41,860 nt of DNA from Streptomyces soli (GTDB lineage Bacteria; Actinomycetota; Actinomycetes; Streptomycetales; Streptomycetaceae): the NCBI RefSeq assembly GCF_003999195.1, contig NZ_RJVR01000088.1:1-41860 (forward strand). Direction: 5' to 3'. The stretch's first letter is position 1. Every line of letters starts with the position of its first letter. Shown piece by piece: positions 7,079 to 17,463 of the stretch. The notes beneath the pieces were generated by a model. It searched no databases. It was not told the origin of the DNA and saw only the letters and a program-made list of their open reading frames with translations. The translations under genes and the position numbers were made by a program.

Positions 7079-8191
7079 CTACCCGTGGACGGGAGGCTGC
7101 GCACCCTCGGGCGCCGGGGTCTGGTGGGGGAGTTCGGCGGCGCCGCCGTTGGTGGCTACGCCGACCTGGGACCAGGCCTTGAGGACGGACTGGTACTCCT
7201 CGCCGTCCCCGTAGCGGGCGCGGGCCGAGGCGGCGGTGAGCGCGGCGAAGGCGGCGAAGTCGGCGGTGGTGGAGAGCTCGCCGCCGGTGAGGGTGTCGTA
7301 CCAGATCTGGCCGGCCCGCTCCCAGGCGAAGCCGCCCAGGGACTCCGCGACGAGGTAGAAGACGTGGTTGGGGATGCCGGAGTTGATGTGGACGCCGCCG
7401 TTGTCCCGGCCGGTCCGTACGTAGTGGTCCATCGTGGCGGGCTGCGGGTCCTTGCCGAGGACGTCGTCGTCGTACGCCGTGCCCGGGGCCTTCATGGACC
7501 TGAGCGCGACGCCGGTGACCCGGGGGGCGAGCAGGCCGGCGCCGATGAGCCAGTCGGCCTGGTCGGCGGTCTGCTGGAGAGCGTACTGCTTGACGAGCGA
7601 GCCGAAGACGTCCGACAGCGACTCGTTCAGAGCGCCGGACTGACCGAAGTACTCCAGATTCGCGGTGTGGAAGGTGACGCCGTGCGTCAGCTCGTGGCCG
7701 ATGACGTCGACGGAGATGGTGAAGTCGTTGAAGATCTCGCCGTCGCCGTCCCCGAAGACCATCTGCTCGCCGTTCCAGAAGGCGTTGTTGTAGCTCTCGT
7801 CGTAGTGGACGCTGGCGAGCAGCGGCAGGCCCGAGTCGTCGATCGAGTGCCGGTTGTAGGCCTTGAGGTACAGCTCGAAGGTGGCGCCGAGACCGTCGTA
7901 CGCCCGGTTGACCGTGAGGTCCTTGGCGGTCTTGTCGCCCTCGGCACGGACCTTCCTGCCGGGCAGGTCGGTGCGGTGCTTGGCGTCGTAGACGGTCCGC
8001 GCGGGCTGGTCCGATGGCGCCCCCGCAGGCACCGGACCAATCGCGCTGACGGTCTCGAGGCGGCGTCGGGTACGCAGCGCGGCATCGCGTTCCAGGGTGC
8101 GGCGGGCCGGCTCGGCAAGCGCCTGGTCCTCGTTGCGGGCCAGCTTGTCGAGGACGTGCGGCGGGACAATGGTGCAGAAAATTGGCTCCAT
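7079..8191 (-). CDS. M4 family (protealysin-like) zinc metallopeptidase
   Basis: A 370-residue thermolysin-family peptidase. The zinc-binding motif is HELTH (residues 166-170), the third zinc ligand is Glu190 in NESLSD, and the catalytic His268 is in GGVHINSG. The N-terminus (MEPIFCTIVPPHVLDKL) resembles the short protealysin-type propeptide with its PPxxL element. It has no FTP/PepSY propeptide domains and no signal peptide, so the enzyme probably stays in the cytoplasm or leaves by a non-classical route. The ATG at 8191 is the only one that keeps this propeptide start. The emfourin-like inhibitor gene follows directly. The frame continues open upstream but into leuA leader DNA. Confidence 0.92.
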   Translation of the reverse strand: MEPIFCTIVPPHVLDKLARNEDQALAEPARRTLERDAALRTRRRLETVSAIGPVPAGAPSDQPARTVYDAKHRTDLPGRKVRAEGDKTAKDLTVNRAYDGLGATFELYLKAYNRHSIDDSGLPLLASVHYDESYNNAFWNGEQMVFGDGDGEIFNDFTISVDVIGHELTHGVTFHTANLEYFGQSGALNESLSDVFGSLVKQYALQQTADQADWLIGAGLLAPRVTGVALRSMKAPGTAYDDDVLGKDPQPATMDHYVRTGRDNGGVHINSGIPNHVFYLVAESLGGFAWERAGQIWYDTLTGGELSTTADFAAFAALTAASARARYGDGEEYQSVLKAWSQVGVATNGGAAELPHQTPAPEGAQPPVHG

Positions 8192-8360
8192 GCACGGCAA
8201 TCTCGCACACCGTAAACACCCTGTCACCGGAAGCGATGACGATTGACGAGAAGGAGGGAAGATCTGCGCCTTTAGGCGTATCCCGGCCGGTCTTGCATAG
8301 TGAGAAGAACGGCTCCGCGGCTGCGGGAGGTCACCGCCCTGGGCTATGGTCATCAACATC

Positions 8361-8389
8361 ATGCGTTTCGGGCTGCTTCTCCTTAGCTG

Positions 8390-8408
<19 letters not shown>
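8361..8408 (+). CDS. leuA leader peptide
   Basis: A 15-codon frame, MRFGLLLLSCRGEGL, with four consecutive leucine codons (CTG CTT CTC CTT), ending 90 bases before leuA. This peptide type is conserved in front of leuA in streptomycetes, as I recall. It indicates control by ribosome stalling when leucyl-tRNA is scarce. Its stop codon lies in the loop of the hairpin at 8390-8432. Confidence 0.8.
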
Positions 8409-10262
<1,854 letters not shown>

Positions 10263-10276
10263 CCTCCGGCGACTTC

Positions 10277-10323
10277 AGACCCTGGGGACGGCCCGAAAAA
10301 TCGGGCCGTCCCCAGGGTCTTTT
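10277..10323. terminator. Strong terminator after leuA
   Basis: A perfect 20-bp stem (10277-10296 with 10301-10320), loop AAAA, followed by TTT. It begins 14 bases after the leuA stop. This is a classic intrinsic terminator for the plus strand. Confidence 0.93.
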
Positions 10324-10476
10324 ATGAATTGCCCCCTTACGTGGTACTGACTGCGAGTCGTCGGTGTGGCTAACATCACGGCAACACGGCAACGATGCCG
10401 AAGCGTTACGCACGCACGCGTGCGGGGCCGTGTCGGGACGAGGACGAACCGGGACGATACGGCCGGAGGGTGCGAG

Positions 10477-11193
10477 GTGCTCCAGTTCAAGGGCTTGTGT
10501 GTCTTGGGCGTGCGTACGACCTGGCACACCGAGGGCGACGGCGACTTCTTCTGCGCCGACTGCGGCGGAGACCGTGGCTACCGGCGCCGCAGCGGCGTCC
10601 GACGGCTCACCGTGCTCGGCCTCCCGCTCTGGCCACGCGGCAGCGCGGGCACCATCGTGGAGTGCTTGGTCTGCCGGGCCCGCTACGGCCCCGACGCCCT
10701 GGAACGCCCCACGACCACCGTCTTCTCCGCGATGCTCCGCGACGCCGTGCACACCGTCGCCCTCGCCGTCCTCACCGCCGGCGGCGCCAACGGCGGGGCC
10801 GCCCGCAGTGCGGCGGTCGGCGCCGTACGCTCGGCCGGCTTCACCGACTGCACCGAGGACCAGCTGCTCGGCCTTCTCGCCGCGATCGTCGCCGACGAGG
10901 GCCGCTTCCCCGGTGCCGCCGACGCCTGGGGCCCGGCCGGACTGGCCGACGCCATCGACGGCTGCGGCAGCTGGCTCTCCATCGAGCTCCACGAAGCCCT
11001 CGAACCCCTCGCCCGTCACCTCGCTCCCCAGGGCCGCGAACGCATCCTTCTCCAGGGCGCTCGCATCGCCCTCGCGGACGGCCCCTACCTCCCCGCCGAG
11101 CGCGAGGTCCTCACCGCCGTCGGCCGCTGTCTGTCCATCACCCGTGAGGAGACCGACCGGCTCCTCGAGGCGGCGGCCGGCACGCCCTCGTAG
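10477..11193 (+). CDS. Zinc-ribbon / TerB-like domain protein
   Basis: A 238-residue protein found next to leuA in streptomycetes, as I recall. The N-terminus has two Cys-x2-Cys knuckles (FFCADCGGD and VECLVCRARYG) forming a zinc ribbon. The rest is an alpha-helical repeat (about residues 85-230) of the TerB tellurite-resistance-like fold, with the duplicated pattern LLAAIVADEG … ARIALADGPYLPAEREVL. The GTG at 10477 follows GGAGG by seven bases; the longer frame upstream has no such signal. The molecular function is unknown; TerB-like proteins bind metal at membranes in stress responses. It follows the leuA terminator and appears to be transcribed on its own. Confidence 0.85.
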   Translation: MLQFKGLCVLGVRTTWHTEGDGDFFCADCGGDRGYRRRSGVRRLTVLGLPLWPRGSAGTIVECLVCRARYGPDALERPTTTVFSAMLRDAVHTVALAVLTAGGANGGAARSAAVGAVRSAGFTDCTEDQLLGLLAAIVADEGRFPGAADAWGPAGLADAIDGCGSWLSIELHEALEPLARHLAPQGRERILLQGARIALADGPYLPAEREVLTAVGRCLSITREETDRLLEAAAGTPS

Positions 11194-11212
11194 GCATCGG
11201 GCCCGCGCGTCC

Positions 11213-11230
11213 TTACTCCCCCGGGAGTAA
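11213..11230. promoter_or_regulatory. Perfect palindrome upstream of the MMPL relic
   Basis: TTACTCCCCCGGGAGTAA, eight-base arms around CC. It lies 118 bases before the MMPL start. Since a kinase and a LuxR-type regulator relic follow, it is most likely the operator of that lost two-component system (inference). Confidence 0.5.
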
Positions 11231-11348
11231 CCCACACCCCTCGCAGTAGCGGCCGACTCGGCCTTGCGCGCGACGAAACGACCTCCCAAGGCCGGAAGTC
11301 TGGAAGGCATCAGGCACCAGCCACATCCGGCACGGAGGGAGGCCCATC

Positions 11349-12092
11349 ATGGGGGCCCCGAGCAGTACGACCGTCGCGACAGCGGCACCAGGACAGCAGC
11401 GAAGGCGACGATGGCGTGCCCTGCCCTGGGCGGTGCTCGTGCTGTGGGTGGCCGTGGTGGCGCTGGCCGGGCCGCTGGCGGGCAAGCTCGCGGACGTACA
11501 GCAGAACCGGGCGGTGGACTACCTGCCGGTGAGCGCCGACTCCACACAGGTGGCCAAGGTCCAGGACGCGCTGCCCGGCGGGGAGGCCACGGACCTGGTG
11601 GTCGTCTACCACCGGGACGGCGGGCTGACCGCCGCCGACCGCAGCAAGGCACGCACGCAGACCGCCGAGATCGCGCGGGCGCACGAACTCACCCGGCCGC
11701 CCACGGGCATCCCGTCCAAGGACGGCACAACGCTGATGTACGCGGTGTCCAGCACCCAGCCGGGCCAGGACGACGCGGCCAGGAACGCCTTCGTGGACGA
11801 CGTACGGAAGGTGACCAGCGGCGGCGGACTGACCGCCGAGGTGGGCGGCGCGGGGGCGCTGAACACCGACATGAAGGAGGTCTACTCCTCCCTGGACGGC
11901 CCGCTGCTCTACACGACGGTCGCCGTGGTCGCGGTGCTGCTGATCCTGATCTACCGCAGTCCGCTGCTGTGGCTGCTGCCGCTGGTCGTCGCGGGCGTCG
12001 CCGACGTCACCGCCATGGGCGTCGTCTACGGCCTCCACAAGTCCTTCGACATCACCGTCACCGGCCAGAGCCAGGGCGTGATGACCATCCTC
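11349..12092 (+). pseudogene. MMPL/RND transporter, N-terminal fragment
   Basis: About 248 codons of an MMPL-family (RND superfamily) membrane transporter. They hold the first membrane segment (WAVLVLWVAVVALAGPLAGKL), the first extracytoplasmic domain, two more membrane segments (…VAVLLILIYRSPLLWLLPLVV…) and the conserved GQSQGVMTIL. A complete MMPL protein has about 700 residues, and the next expected block (FGAGTDYALLLVSRYREEL-like) is missing. After codon ~248 the sequence switches into another reading frame that encodes a histidine-kinase membrane region. The frame itself remains open until 12242 but that tail is meaningless. The start is the ATG at 11349. A lone N-terminal half should not transport. 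Confidence 0.85.
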
Positions 12093-12093
12093 G

Positions 12094-12540
12094 CGCCGCG
12101 CTCGCCGCGGGCGTGCTCGCGGTGCAGTGCGCGCTCGCGGCCCTCGTCCCGCAGGACAACGGGCACCGCCCGGACGCGCTGGGCTGGGCGCTGCTCGTCG
12201 TCACCGCGCTCGGGCTGGTGCTGCGGCGGCTGGCGCCGATGACCGGGATGCTGGTGATCATCGCGGCCGTCGCGCCCTACCACGCGCTGGACAACGTGCA
12301 CTTGGCCGTCGTCCCGGCCAGCATGGTCGGGATCTACTCGCTGGCCGTGGCCGGCCCGCCGCTGAGGACGTATCTGACGGTGGCGTCGGTCATCGGGATC
12401 ATGGCGGCGGTGATGTCGGCTACGCCCCTCCAGCACGCGGCCTCCGACACGCTGCGCAGCGGTGGCTGGGTGCTGGCGGTCGCGCTGATCGGGGAGGCCT
12501 CGCGCATCCACCGTAAGTACGTGGCCGCGATCGTCGAGCG
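12094..12540 (+). pseudogene. Sensor histidine kinase, membrane-domain fragment
   Basis: About 149 codons, in a different frame from the MMPL fragment, encoding hydrophobic segments such as WALLVVTALGLVLRR and HLAVVPASMVGIYSLAVAG and ending with IHRKYVAAIVER. This is the N-terminal sensor part typical of actinobacterial NarL-system kinases. The dimerisation helix with its phospho-histidine and the ATPase domain, which should follow, are absent. The sequence jumps at about 12540 straight into the DNA-binding part of a response regulator. It has no start codon of its own. Confidence 0.7.
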
Positions 12541-12659
12541 CCAAAACCCACGTCAGCCGCATCATGGGCAAGAACGCTGGCGCTCTGCAGGCGGATCATG
12601 GGGTCGCGCGTTGTGTTGCGCAAAGAGGATTTCTCACCAAGCTCGTCGGCGTCGCCTGA
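12541..12659 (+). pseudogene. LuxR-type response regulator, C-terminal fragment
   Basis: The sequence KTHVSRIMGK is the recognition-helix end of a LuxR/NarL-type HTH domain. The receiver domain and the first HTH helices are gone. After these ten residues the similarity stops, and 29 unrelated residues follow to a TGA at 12657. It is joined directly to the kinase fragment. The short overlap CGCC at the junction would fit a microhomology deletion. Confidence 0.6.
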
Positions 12660-12668
12660 GGCATACGG

Positions 12669-12674
12669 GAGAAT
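12669..12674 (+). promoter_or_regulatory. -10-like hexamer GAGAAT before recO
   Basis: GAGAAT ends seven bases before the recO ATG, as in the era, dus and znuA-remnant starts. It suggests a leaderless or very short-leader transcript. No clear -35 is seen. Confidence 0.35.
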
Positions 12675-12681
12675 GGGTGCC

Positions 12682-13428
12682 ATGAGTCTGTTCCGCGACG
12701 ACGGCATCGTGCTGCGCACCCAGAAGCTGGGTGAGGCGGACCGGATCATCACGCTGCTCACCCGCCGCAGTGGACGCGTGCGGGCGGTGGCCCGGGGGGT
12801 ACGGCGTACGAAGTCGAAGTTCGGCGCGCGGCTGGAGCCGTTCTCCCACGTCGACGTGCAGTTCTTCGCGCGGGGCGGTGAGCTGATCGGCCGGGGGCTG
12901 CCGCTGTGCACGCAGGGTGAGACGATCGCGGCGTACGGCAGCCGGATCGTCACCGACTACGCCCGCTATACGGCCGGGACGGCGATGCTGGAGACGGCGG
13001 AGCGTTTCACCGACCATGAGGGCGAGCCGGCGGTGCAGCAGTATCTGCTGCTGGTGGGCGGGCTGCGGACGCTGGCCGAGGGCTCGCACGACCCCCGCCT
13101 GGTGCTGGACGCGTTTTTGCTGCGCTCGCTCGCCGTCAACGGCTACGCGCCGAGCTTCGGGGAATGCGCGAAGTGCGGCATGCCCGGCCCGAACCGGTTC
13201 TTTTCGGTCGCGGCGGGAGGAGTGGTATGCGGCGAGTGCCGCCCGGCCGGAAGCGTCGTACCCTCACTGGAGTCCCTGGAACTGCTCGGCGCACTGCTCG
13301 GCGGCGACTGGGAGACGGCGGACGCGTGCGAGCCACGTCACTGCCGGGAGGGCAGCGGGCTGGTGGCGGCGTATCTGCAGTGGCATCTGGAGCGCGGCCT
13401 GCGCTCGCTCAGGTTCGTGGAGAAGTAG
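12682..13428 (+). CDS. recO: DNA repair protein RecO
   Basis: RecO, a 248-residue recombination mediator that helps load RecA on gapped DNA together with RecR and promotes annealing. The N-terminal OB-fold begins with [20 protein letters not shown], and the C-terminal helical part contains a zinc site of four cysteines (162, 165, 183, 186; CAKC … CGEC). The ATG at 12682 gives the standard family start; an in-frame ATG at 12598 would add 28 unrelated residues encoded by the response-regulator relic DNA. The uppS gene follows 22 bases downstream and is probably co-transcribed. Confidence 0.97.
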   Translation: MSLFRDDGIVLRTQKLGEADRIITLLTRRSGRVRAVARGVRRTKSKFGARLEPFSHVDVQFFARGGELIGRGLPLCTQGETIAAYGSRIVTDYARYTAGTAMLETAERFTDHEGEPAVQQYLLLVGGLRTLAEGSHDPRLVLDAFLLRSLAVNGYAPSFGECAKCGMPGPNRFFSVAAGGVVCGECRPAGSVVPSLESLELLGALLGGDWETADACEPRHCREGSGLVAAYLQWHLERGLRSLRFVEK

Positions 13429-13450
13429 AAGAAGTAGGAGAGGCACGCGC

Positions 13451-14266
13451 ATGGCAGTACGCGGGATTCTGACCCGTTCCCGACGCGAGTACCGGGCCCC
13501 CGACCCGCACCCGTCCGGCGCGAAGCCCCCCAAGATCCCGGGCGAGTTGGTGCCGAAGCACGTCGCGTGTGTCATGGATGGCAACGGCCGATGGGCCAAG
13601 GAGCGCGGCCTGCCCCGCACCGAGGGCCACAAGGTCGGCGAGTCGGTGGTGCTGGACGTCCTCAAGGGCTGTCTGGAGTTGGGCGTCAAGAACCTGTCTC
13701 TGTACGCCTTCTCGACGGAGAACTGGAAGCGTTCGCCGGACGAGGTCAAGTTCCTCATGAACTTCAACCGCGACGTCATCCGCCGCCGCCGCGAGGAGAT
13801 GGACGCCATGGGCATCCGGATCCGCTGGGCGGGCCGGATGCCGAAGCTGTGGAAGAGCGTGGTCAACGAGCTGCAGATCGCCGAGGAGATGACCCGCGGC
13901 AATGACGCGATGACGCTCTACATGTGCGTGAACTACGGCGGCCGCGCGGAGATCGCCGACGCGGCGGCCGCGATGGCGCGGGACATAAAGTCCGGGCGGC
14001 TCGACCCTTCCAAGGTCAACGAGAAGACGCTGTCGAAGTACATGTACCACCCCGACATGCCGGACGTGGACCTCTTCATCCGGCCGTCCGGCGAGCAGCG
14101 CACGTCCAACTTCCTCATCTGGCAGTCCGCTTACGCCGAGATGGTCTTCCAGGACGTGCTGTGGCCCGACTTCGACCGCCGTGACCTGTGGCGGGCCTGC
14201 CTGGAGTACGCCTCCCGGGACCGTCGATTCGGCGGCGCGCTGCCCAACGAGGTCGAAAGGGCTTAG
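13451..14266 (+). CDS. uppS: Isoprenyl transferase (undecaprenyl diphosphate synthase type)
   Basis: A 271-residue cis-prenyltransferase that condenses isopentenyl diphosphate units to make the long-chain polyprenyl diphosphate carrier for cell-wall synthesis. The catalytic Asp43 is in [21 protein letters not shown] follows, and the C-terminal signature includes [16 protein letters not shown] and the Mg-binding WQSAYAE region. The ATG at 13451 is preceded by AGGAG at ten bases. It sits between recO and the convergent zur gene, a common actinobacterial order. Confidence 0.97.
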   Translation: MAVRGILTRSRREYRAPDPHPSGAKPPKIPGELVPKHVACVMDGNGRWAKERGLPRTEGHKVGESVVLDVLKGCLELGVKNLSLYAFSTENWKRSPDEVKFLMNFNRDVIRRRREEMDAMGIRIRWAGRMPKLWKSVVNELQIAEEMTRGNDAMTLYMCVNYGGRAEIADAAAAMARDIKSGRLDPSKVNEKTLSKYMYHPDMPDVDLFIRPSGEQRTSNFLIWQSAYAEMVFQDVLWPDFDRRDLWRACLEYASRDRRFGGALPNEVERA

Positions 14267-14303
14267 ACGCCGCCCCACCTATTCGCGCGGCCTCTTCACG
14301 GCC

Positions 14304-14720
14304 TCAGCGGGCAGCCGTCGCGCACTCCGCGCACGTACCGAAGATCTCCACGGTGTGCGCGACGTCGACGAAGCCGTGGTCGGCGGCGATCGCGTCGGCC
14401 CACTTCTCGACGGCCGGGCCCTCGACCTCGACCGCCTTGCCGCAGACGCGGCAGACCAGATGGTGGTGGTGGCCGCTGGAGCAGCGGCGGTAGACGGACT
14501 CACCGTCGCCGGTGCGCAGGACGTCGACCTCGCCGGCGTCGGCCAGGGACTGGAGGGTGCGGTAGACCGTGGTGAGGCCGACGGAGTCGCCGCGGTGCTT
14601 GAGCAGGTCGTGCAGTTCCTGGGCGCTGCGGAACTCGTCCACTTCGTCGAGCGCTGAGGCCACTGCGGCGCGCTGCCGGGTCGATCGGCCGCGCACTGGG
14701 GGCTGCTTGGCGGTCGTCAC
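14304..14720 (-). CDS. zur: Fur-family zinc uptake regulator Zur
   Basis: A 138-residue Fur-family repressor. The N-terminal winged helix covers about residues 10-80 (RGRSTRQRAAVASAL … VGLTTVYRTLQSLA). The C-terminal metal-binding and dimerisation part has GHHHHLVCRVCGK and a second cysteine pair (TCAEC) near the end. The start is GTG at 14720, five bases after AAGGAGG. In Streptomyces zur is normally the last gene of a znuACB-zur unit; here the transporter genes are missing and only a znuA remnant with its Zur box lies upstream. The gene may now be driven directly by the Zur-controlled znuA promoter. It represses zinc uptake genes when zinc is plentiful. Confidence 0.95.
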   Translation of the reverse strand: MTTAKQPPVRGRSTRQRAAVASALDEVDEFRSAQELHDLLKHRGDSVGLTTVYRTLQSLADAGEVDVLRTGDGESVYRRCSSGHHHHLVCRVCGKAVEVEGPAVEKWADAIAADHGFVDVAHTVEIFGTCAECATAAR

Positions 14721-14793
14721 CGGTGCCTCCTTCTCGGTCGTCCCGTGTTTCCGTCCGACGGGCCATTGTGCCAGGCCGGGCGGCGGCCGGTCG

Positions 14794-14925
14794 TCATACC
14801 TTCACGTCGTCGCCGGGGGAGCGGCTCGCGGGTACCTCAAGGGTGCACCGTTCCTCGGCCTCCGTGGCCTGCCGCGCGCCCCCGGTGACGGCCGTGGGGG
14901 CTATGAGGCGGCGACCTATGTTCAT
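14794..14925 (-). pseudogene. znuA start fused across a deletion (znuACB scar)
   Basis: A 43-codon frame whose first 15 residues (MNIGRRLIAPTAVTG) look like the start of a substrate-binding-protein signal peptide. It then runs into unrelated residues and stops. It lies exactly where znuA should begin, between glyS and zur, and keeps a GGGAG ribosome site, a promoter (TTGACA, 18 bases, GAAAAT) and a Zur-box-like operator. The rest of znuA, znuC and znuB (about 2.5 kb) is absent. I infer a deletion; the znu identity rests on position, start similarity and operator. Confidence 0.5.
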
Positions 14926-14946
14926 GACTCCCATTTTCAACAAAAC

Positions 14947-14961
14947 TGGAAACGATTGTCA
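14947..14961. promoter_or_regulatory. Zur-box-like operator with znuA-type promoter
   Basis: TGGAAACGATTGTCA agrees at 12 of 15 positions with the Streptomyces Zur box as I remember it (TGAAAATGATTTTCA). It overlaps a perfect minus-strand -35 (TTGACA at 14962-14957); GAAAAT at 14938-14933 would be the -10. Confidence 0.65.
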
Positions 14962-15020
14962 ATTGACCTGACTGTGACCCCCGTCCTAGCTCCGCCCCCG
15001 CCCCCGGACCGGGAACCGAT

Positions 15021-15051
15021 TTGATACGGCCCCCTCACCCGCCGGTAATCT
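15021..15051 (+). promoter_or_regulatory. Probable glyS promoter
   Basis: TTGATA (15021-15026), 19 bases, TAATCT (15046-15051). Both hexamers fit vegetative sigma factor sites, with a slightly long spacer. Transcription would start about 75 bases before the glyS GTG. Confidence 0.45.
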
Positions 15052-15132
15052 GAGGTATTCGCCGGAACGCACGCACCGCACACGCATCCCGGCGGACTCC
15101 ATCGACCGCTTCGTCGTACTGAAGAGAGCACC

Positions 15133-16515
15133 GTGGCCGCCGACAAGATCGACACCATCGTCAGCCTGAGCAAGCGCCGTGGCTTCGCATTCCCCAGCAG
15201 TGAGATCTACGGCGGCCAGCGCGCCGCCTGGGACTACGGGCCGCTCGGCGTCGAGCTCAAGGAGAACATCAAGCGTCAGTGGTGGCGCTCCATGGTCACC
15301 TCGCGCGACGACGTCGTCGGGATCGACTCGTCGGTGATCCTCGCCCGCGAGGTCTGGGAGGCCTCCGGCCACGTCGCCACCTTCACCGACCCGCTCACCG
15401 AGTGCAACTCCTGCCACAAGCGTTTCCGCGCCGACCACCTCATCGAGGCGTACGAGGCCAAGCACGGCCGTGAGCCCGCCAACGGCCTCGCCGACATCAA
15501 CTGCCCGCACTGCGGCAACAAGGGTGCCTTCACCGAGCCCAAGGAGTTCTCCGGCCTGCTGAAGACCACCCTCGGCGTCACCCAGGACGCCTCGGGCACC
15601 GCCTACCTGCGGCCCGAGACCGCTCAGGGCATCTTCATCAACTTCGCCACCGTTCAGCAGACCTCGCGCAAGAAGCCGCCGTTCGGCATCGCCCAGACCG
15701 GCAAGTCCTTCCGCAACGAGATCACGCCGGGCAACTTCATCTTCCGTACCCGTGAGTTCGAGCAGATGGAGATGGAGTTCTTCGTCAAGCCGGGTGAGGA
15801 CGAGACCTGGCACGAGTACTGGATGCAGCAGCGCTGGGACTGGTACCGCGACCTCGGCATCCGCGAGGAGAACATCCGCTGGTACGAGCACGCCAAGGAG
15901 AAGCTGTCGCACTACTCGAAGCGCACCGTCGACATCGAGTACCGCTTCAACTTCGGCGGCAGTGAGTTCTCCGAGCTGGAGGGCATCGCCAACCGGACCG
16001 ACTTCGACCTCAAGGCGCACTCCGAGGCGTCCGGCACCGACCTGTCGTACTTCGACCAGGAGGCCGGCGAGCGTTACTTCCCGTACGTCATCGAGCCCGC
16101 GGCCGGTCTGAACCGCGCCATGCTCGCCTTCATGCTCGACGCGTACAACGAGGACGAGGCGCCCAACGCCAAGGGCGTCATGGAGAAGCGCACCGTCATG
16201 CGTCTCGACCCGCGCCTGGCGCCGGTCAAGGTCGCGGTGCTCCCGCTGTCCCGCAACCCGCAGCTCTCGCCGAAGGCGAAGGGCCTGGCGGCCGACCTGC
16301 GCCGGATGTGGAACATTGAGTTCGACGACGCGGGCGCGATCGGCCGTCGCTACCGACGCCAGGACGAGATCGGTACGCCGTTCTGCGTCACGGTCGACTT
16401 CGACACGCTCGACGACAACGCGGTGACGGTCCGCGAGCGCGACACGATGAAGCAGGAGCGTGTCTCGCTCGACCAGGTCCAGTCCTACCTGGGCAGCCGT
16501 CTGGTCGGCTGCTGA
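15133..16515 (+). CDS. glyS: Glycine--tRNA ligase (class II, dimeric type)
   Basis: Glycyl-tRNA synthetase of 460 residues, the eukaryote/archaea-like homodimeric type used by Actinobacteria. The N-terminal block [18 protein letters not shown] is typical. A zinc-type insertion has CNSCHKRF and CPHCGNKG, motif 2 is seen as [20 protein letters not shown], motif 3 lies near the AGLNRAML segment, and the last ~110 residues form the anticodon-binding domain. The start is GTG at 15133 after GAAGAGAG. A strong terminator follows. It is divergent from the zur/znuA remnant. Confidence 0.98.
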   Translation: MAADKIDTIVSLSKRRGFAFPSSEIYGGQRAAWDYGPLGVELKENIKRQWWRSMVTSRDDVVGIDSSVILAREVWEASGHVATFTDPLTECNSCHKRFRADHLIEAYEAKHGREPANGLADINCPHCGNKGAFTEPKEFSGLLKTTLGVTQDASGTAYLRPETAQGIFINFATVQQTSRKKPPFGIAQTGKSFRNEITPGNFIFRTREFEQMEMEFFVKPGEDETWHEYWMQQRWDWYRDLGIREENIRWYEHAKEKLSHYSKRTVDIEYRFNFGGSEFSELEGIANRTDFDLKAHSEASGTDLSYFDQEAGERYFPYVIEPAAGLNRAMLAFMLDAYNEDEAPNAKGVMEKRTVMRLDPRLAPVKVAVLPLSRNPQLSPKAKGLAADLRRMWNIEFDDAGAIGRRYRRQDEIGTPFCVTVDFDTLDDNAVTVRERDTMKQERVSLDQVQSYLGSRLVGC

Positions 16516-16528
16516 CCGCTTGTGACTG

Positions 16529-16569
16529 TGCCGCCGGGTGGGCTTGTCGAGCAAGCCCACCCGGCGGCA
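16529..16569 (+). terminator. Terminator after glyS
   Basis: A perfect 18-bp stem (16529-16546 with 16552-16569) with loop TCGAG, 13 bases after the glyS stop. The T-rich tail is poor (TCGTT), as is common in Streptomyces. Confidence 0.85.
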
Positions 16570-16579
16570 TCGTTGCGTC

Positions 16580-16774
16580 ATGGCCACCACAAGTTCGGTC
16601 CGTGGGTCCGACCCACGGGGGCGGCAGCACACCGTGCGCGTCACCAGCCGCGGCTCCTCACGCCGTCTGGAGTGCGACACCTGCGGCTGGGTCCAGTCCG
16701 CCCAGTTCCTGCCCTGGCTGAAGGCCCGCGACCACCTGGCCGAGGCACATGGCGCCGAAGCCGCGCCGGAGTGA
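16580..16774 (+). CDS. Small zinc-finger-like protein
   Basis: A 64-residue protein with a Cys-x2-Cys pair (CDTCGW) and two histidines near the end (DHLAEAH), a pattern able to bind one zinc ion. The N-terminal half is basic (RGSDPRGRQHTVRVTSRGSSRR). It begins at ATG 16580, directly after the glyS terminator; no clear ribosome binding site is visible. I recall similar small proteins beside glyS in other streptomycetes. The function is unknown; nucleic-acid binding is possible. Confidence 0.65.
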   Translation: MATTSSVRGSDPRGRQHTVRVTSRGSSRRLECDTCGWVQSAQFLPWLKARDHLAEAHGAEAAPE

Positions 16775-16788
16775 TCGCCCGGACAGGG

Positions 16789-17370
16789 CTAGGCCGCCAG
16801 GCCCCTGAGGATCAGGTCGCATACGGCCGTGAAGGCCTCGTCGATGCCGGGCCGGGACCAGTCCGCGGCGTAGGTGGGGTCGTGGAAGCGTCCGGAGGCG
16901 TCCCAGACCGCCTGGGCGGTGGCGGGGACATCGGCGGGCGCGAACTCGCCGTTCTGGATGCCGTCGCGGACTATCGCGGCGATCTGGCCGACCATCGTCT
17001 CGATGTGCCGCTCCACCACACCGCTGTTCTCGGCCACCAGCGCCATGTACGTCGCGAACAGCTCAGGATCGTCCCCCGACTTTCGTCGTTTCGCAGCGAA
17101 CAGCGCCGCCAGCCAGGCGGGCAGCCGCTCCGCCGCCGGGCCGGTGCCCTCGCTGATCGCCTCCAGCGTGGCGTGCGACTGGTCCAGCCAGCGCTGCGTC
17201 ACCGCCTCGCGCAGCGCCGCCTTCGTCCGGTAGTGCCGGTAGACGCTCCCGTGGCTGACCCCGAGCGCGCGCGCCACGTCCACCACGGTGGCTTTCGCCG
17301 GGCCGTAGCGGCGCAGCACGTCCTCCGTGGCGGCGAGGATGCGGTCGGGTGTCAGCGTCTCGGGCGGCAT
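16789..17370 (-). CDS. TetR/AcrR family transcriptional regulator
   Basis: A 193-residue TetR-type repressor. The HTH is at about residues 10-55 (ILAATEDVLRRYGPAKATVV … LGVSHGSVYRHYRTKAALREAV) and the all-helical ligand-binding domain follows. It lies 93 bases downstream of the AKR gene on the same strand and may be in one unit with it. The 34-base perfect inverted repeat upstream of the AKR (18542-18575) is its most likely operator, giving autoregulation; this is inference. The ligand is unknown. Confidence 0.9.
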   Translation of the reverse strand: MPPETLTPDRILAATEDVLRRYGPAKATVVDVARALGVSHGSVYRHYRTKAALREAVTQRWLDQSHATLEAISEGTGPAAERLPAWLAALFAAKRRKSGDDPELFATYMALVAENSGVVERHIETMVGQIAAIVRDGIQNGEFAPADVPATAQAVWDASGRFHDPTYAADWSRPGIDEAFTAVCDLILRGLAA

Positions 17371-17463
17371 CGCGTCGCGGGCCTTTCGCGGTTCGGGTGA
17401 TCCCTCAAGTGAACCAATCTTCCCGCCGCCCTCCCGGGGCGGGATACGGAGGCCACCGCCGCG

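Noticed and set aside
14569..15024. Plus-strand open frame across the zur/znuA-glyS gap
   Set aside because: Antisense to zur and through the Zur box and promoter; composition is typical of high-GC shadow frames.
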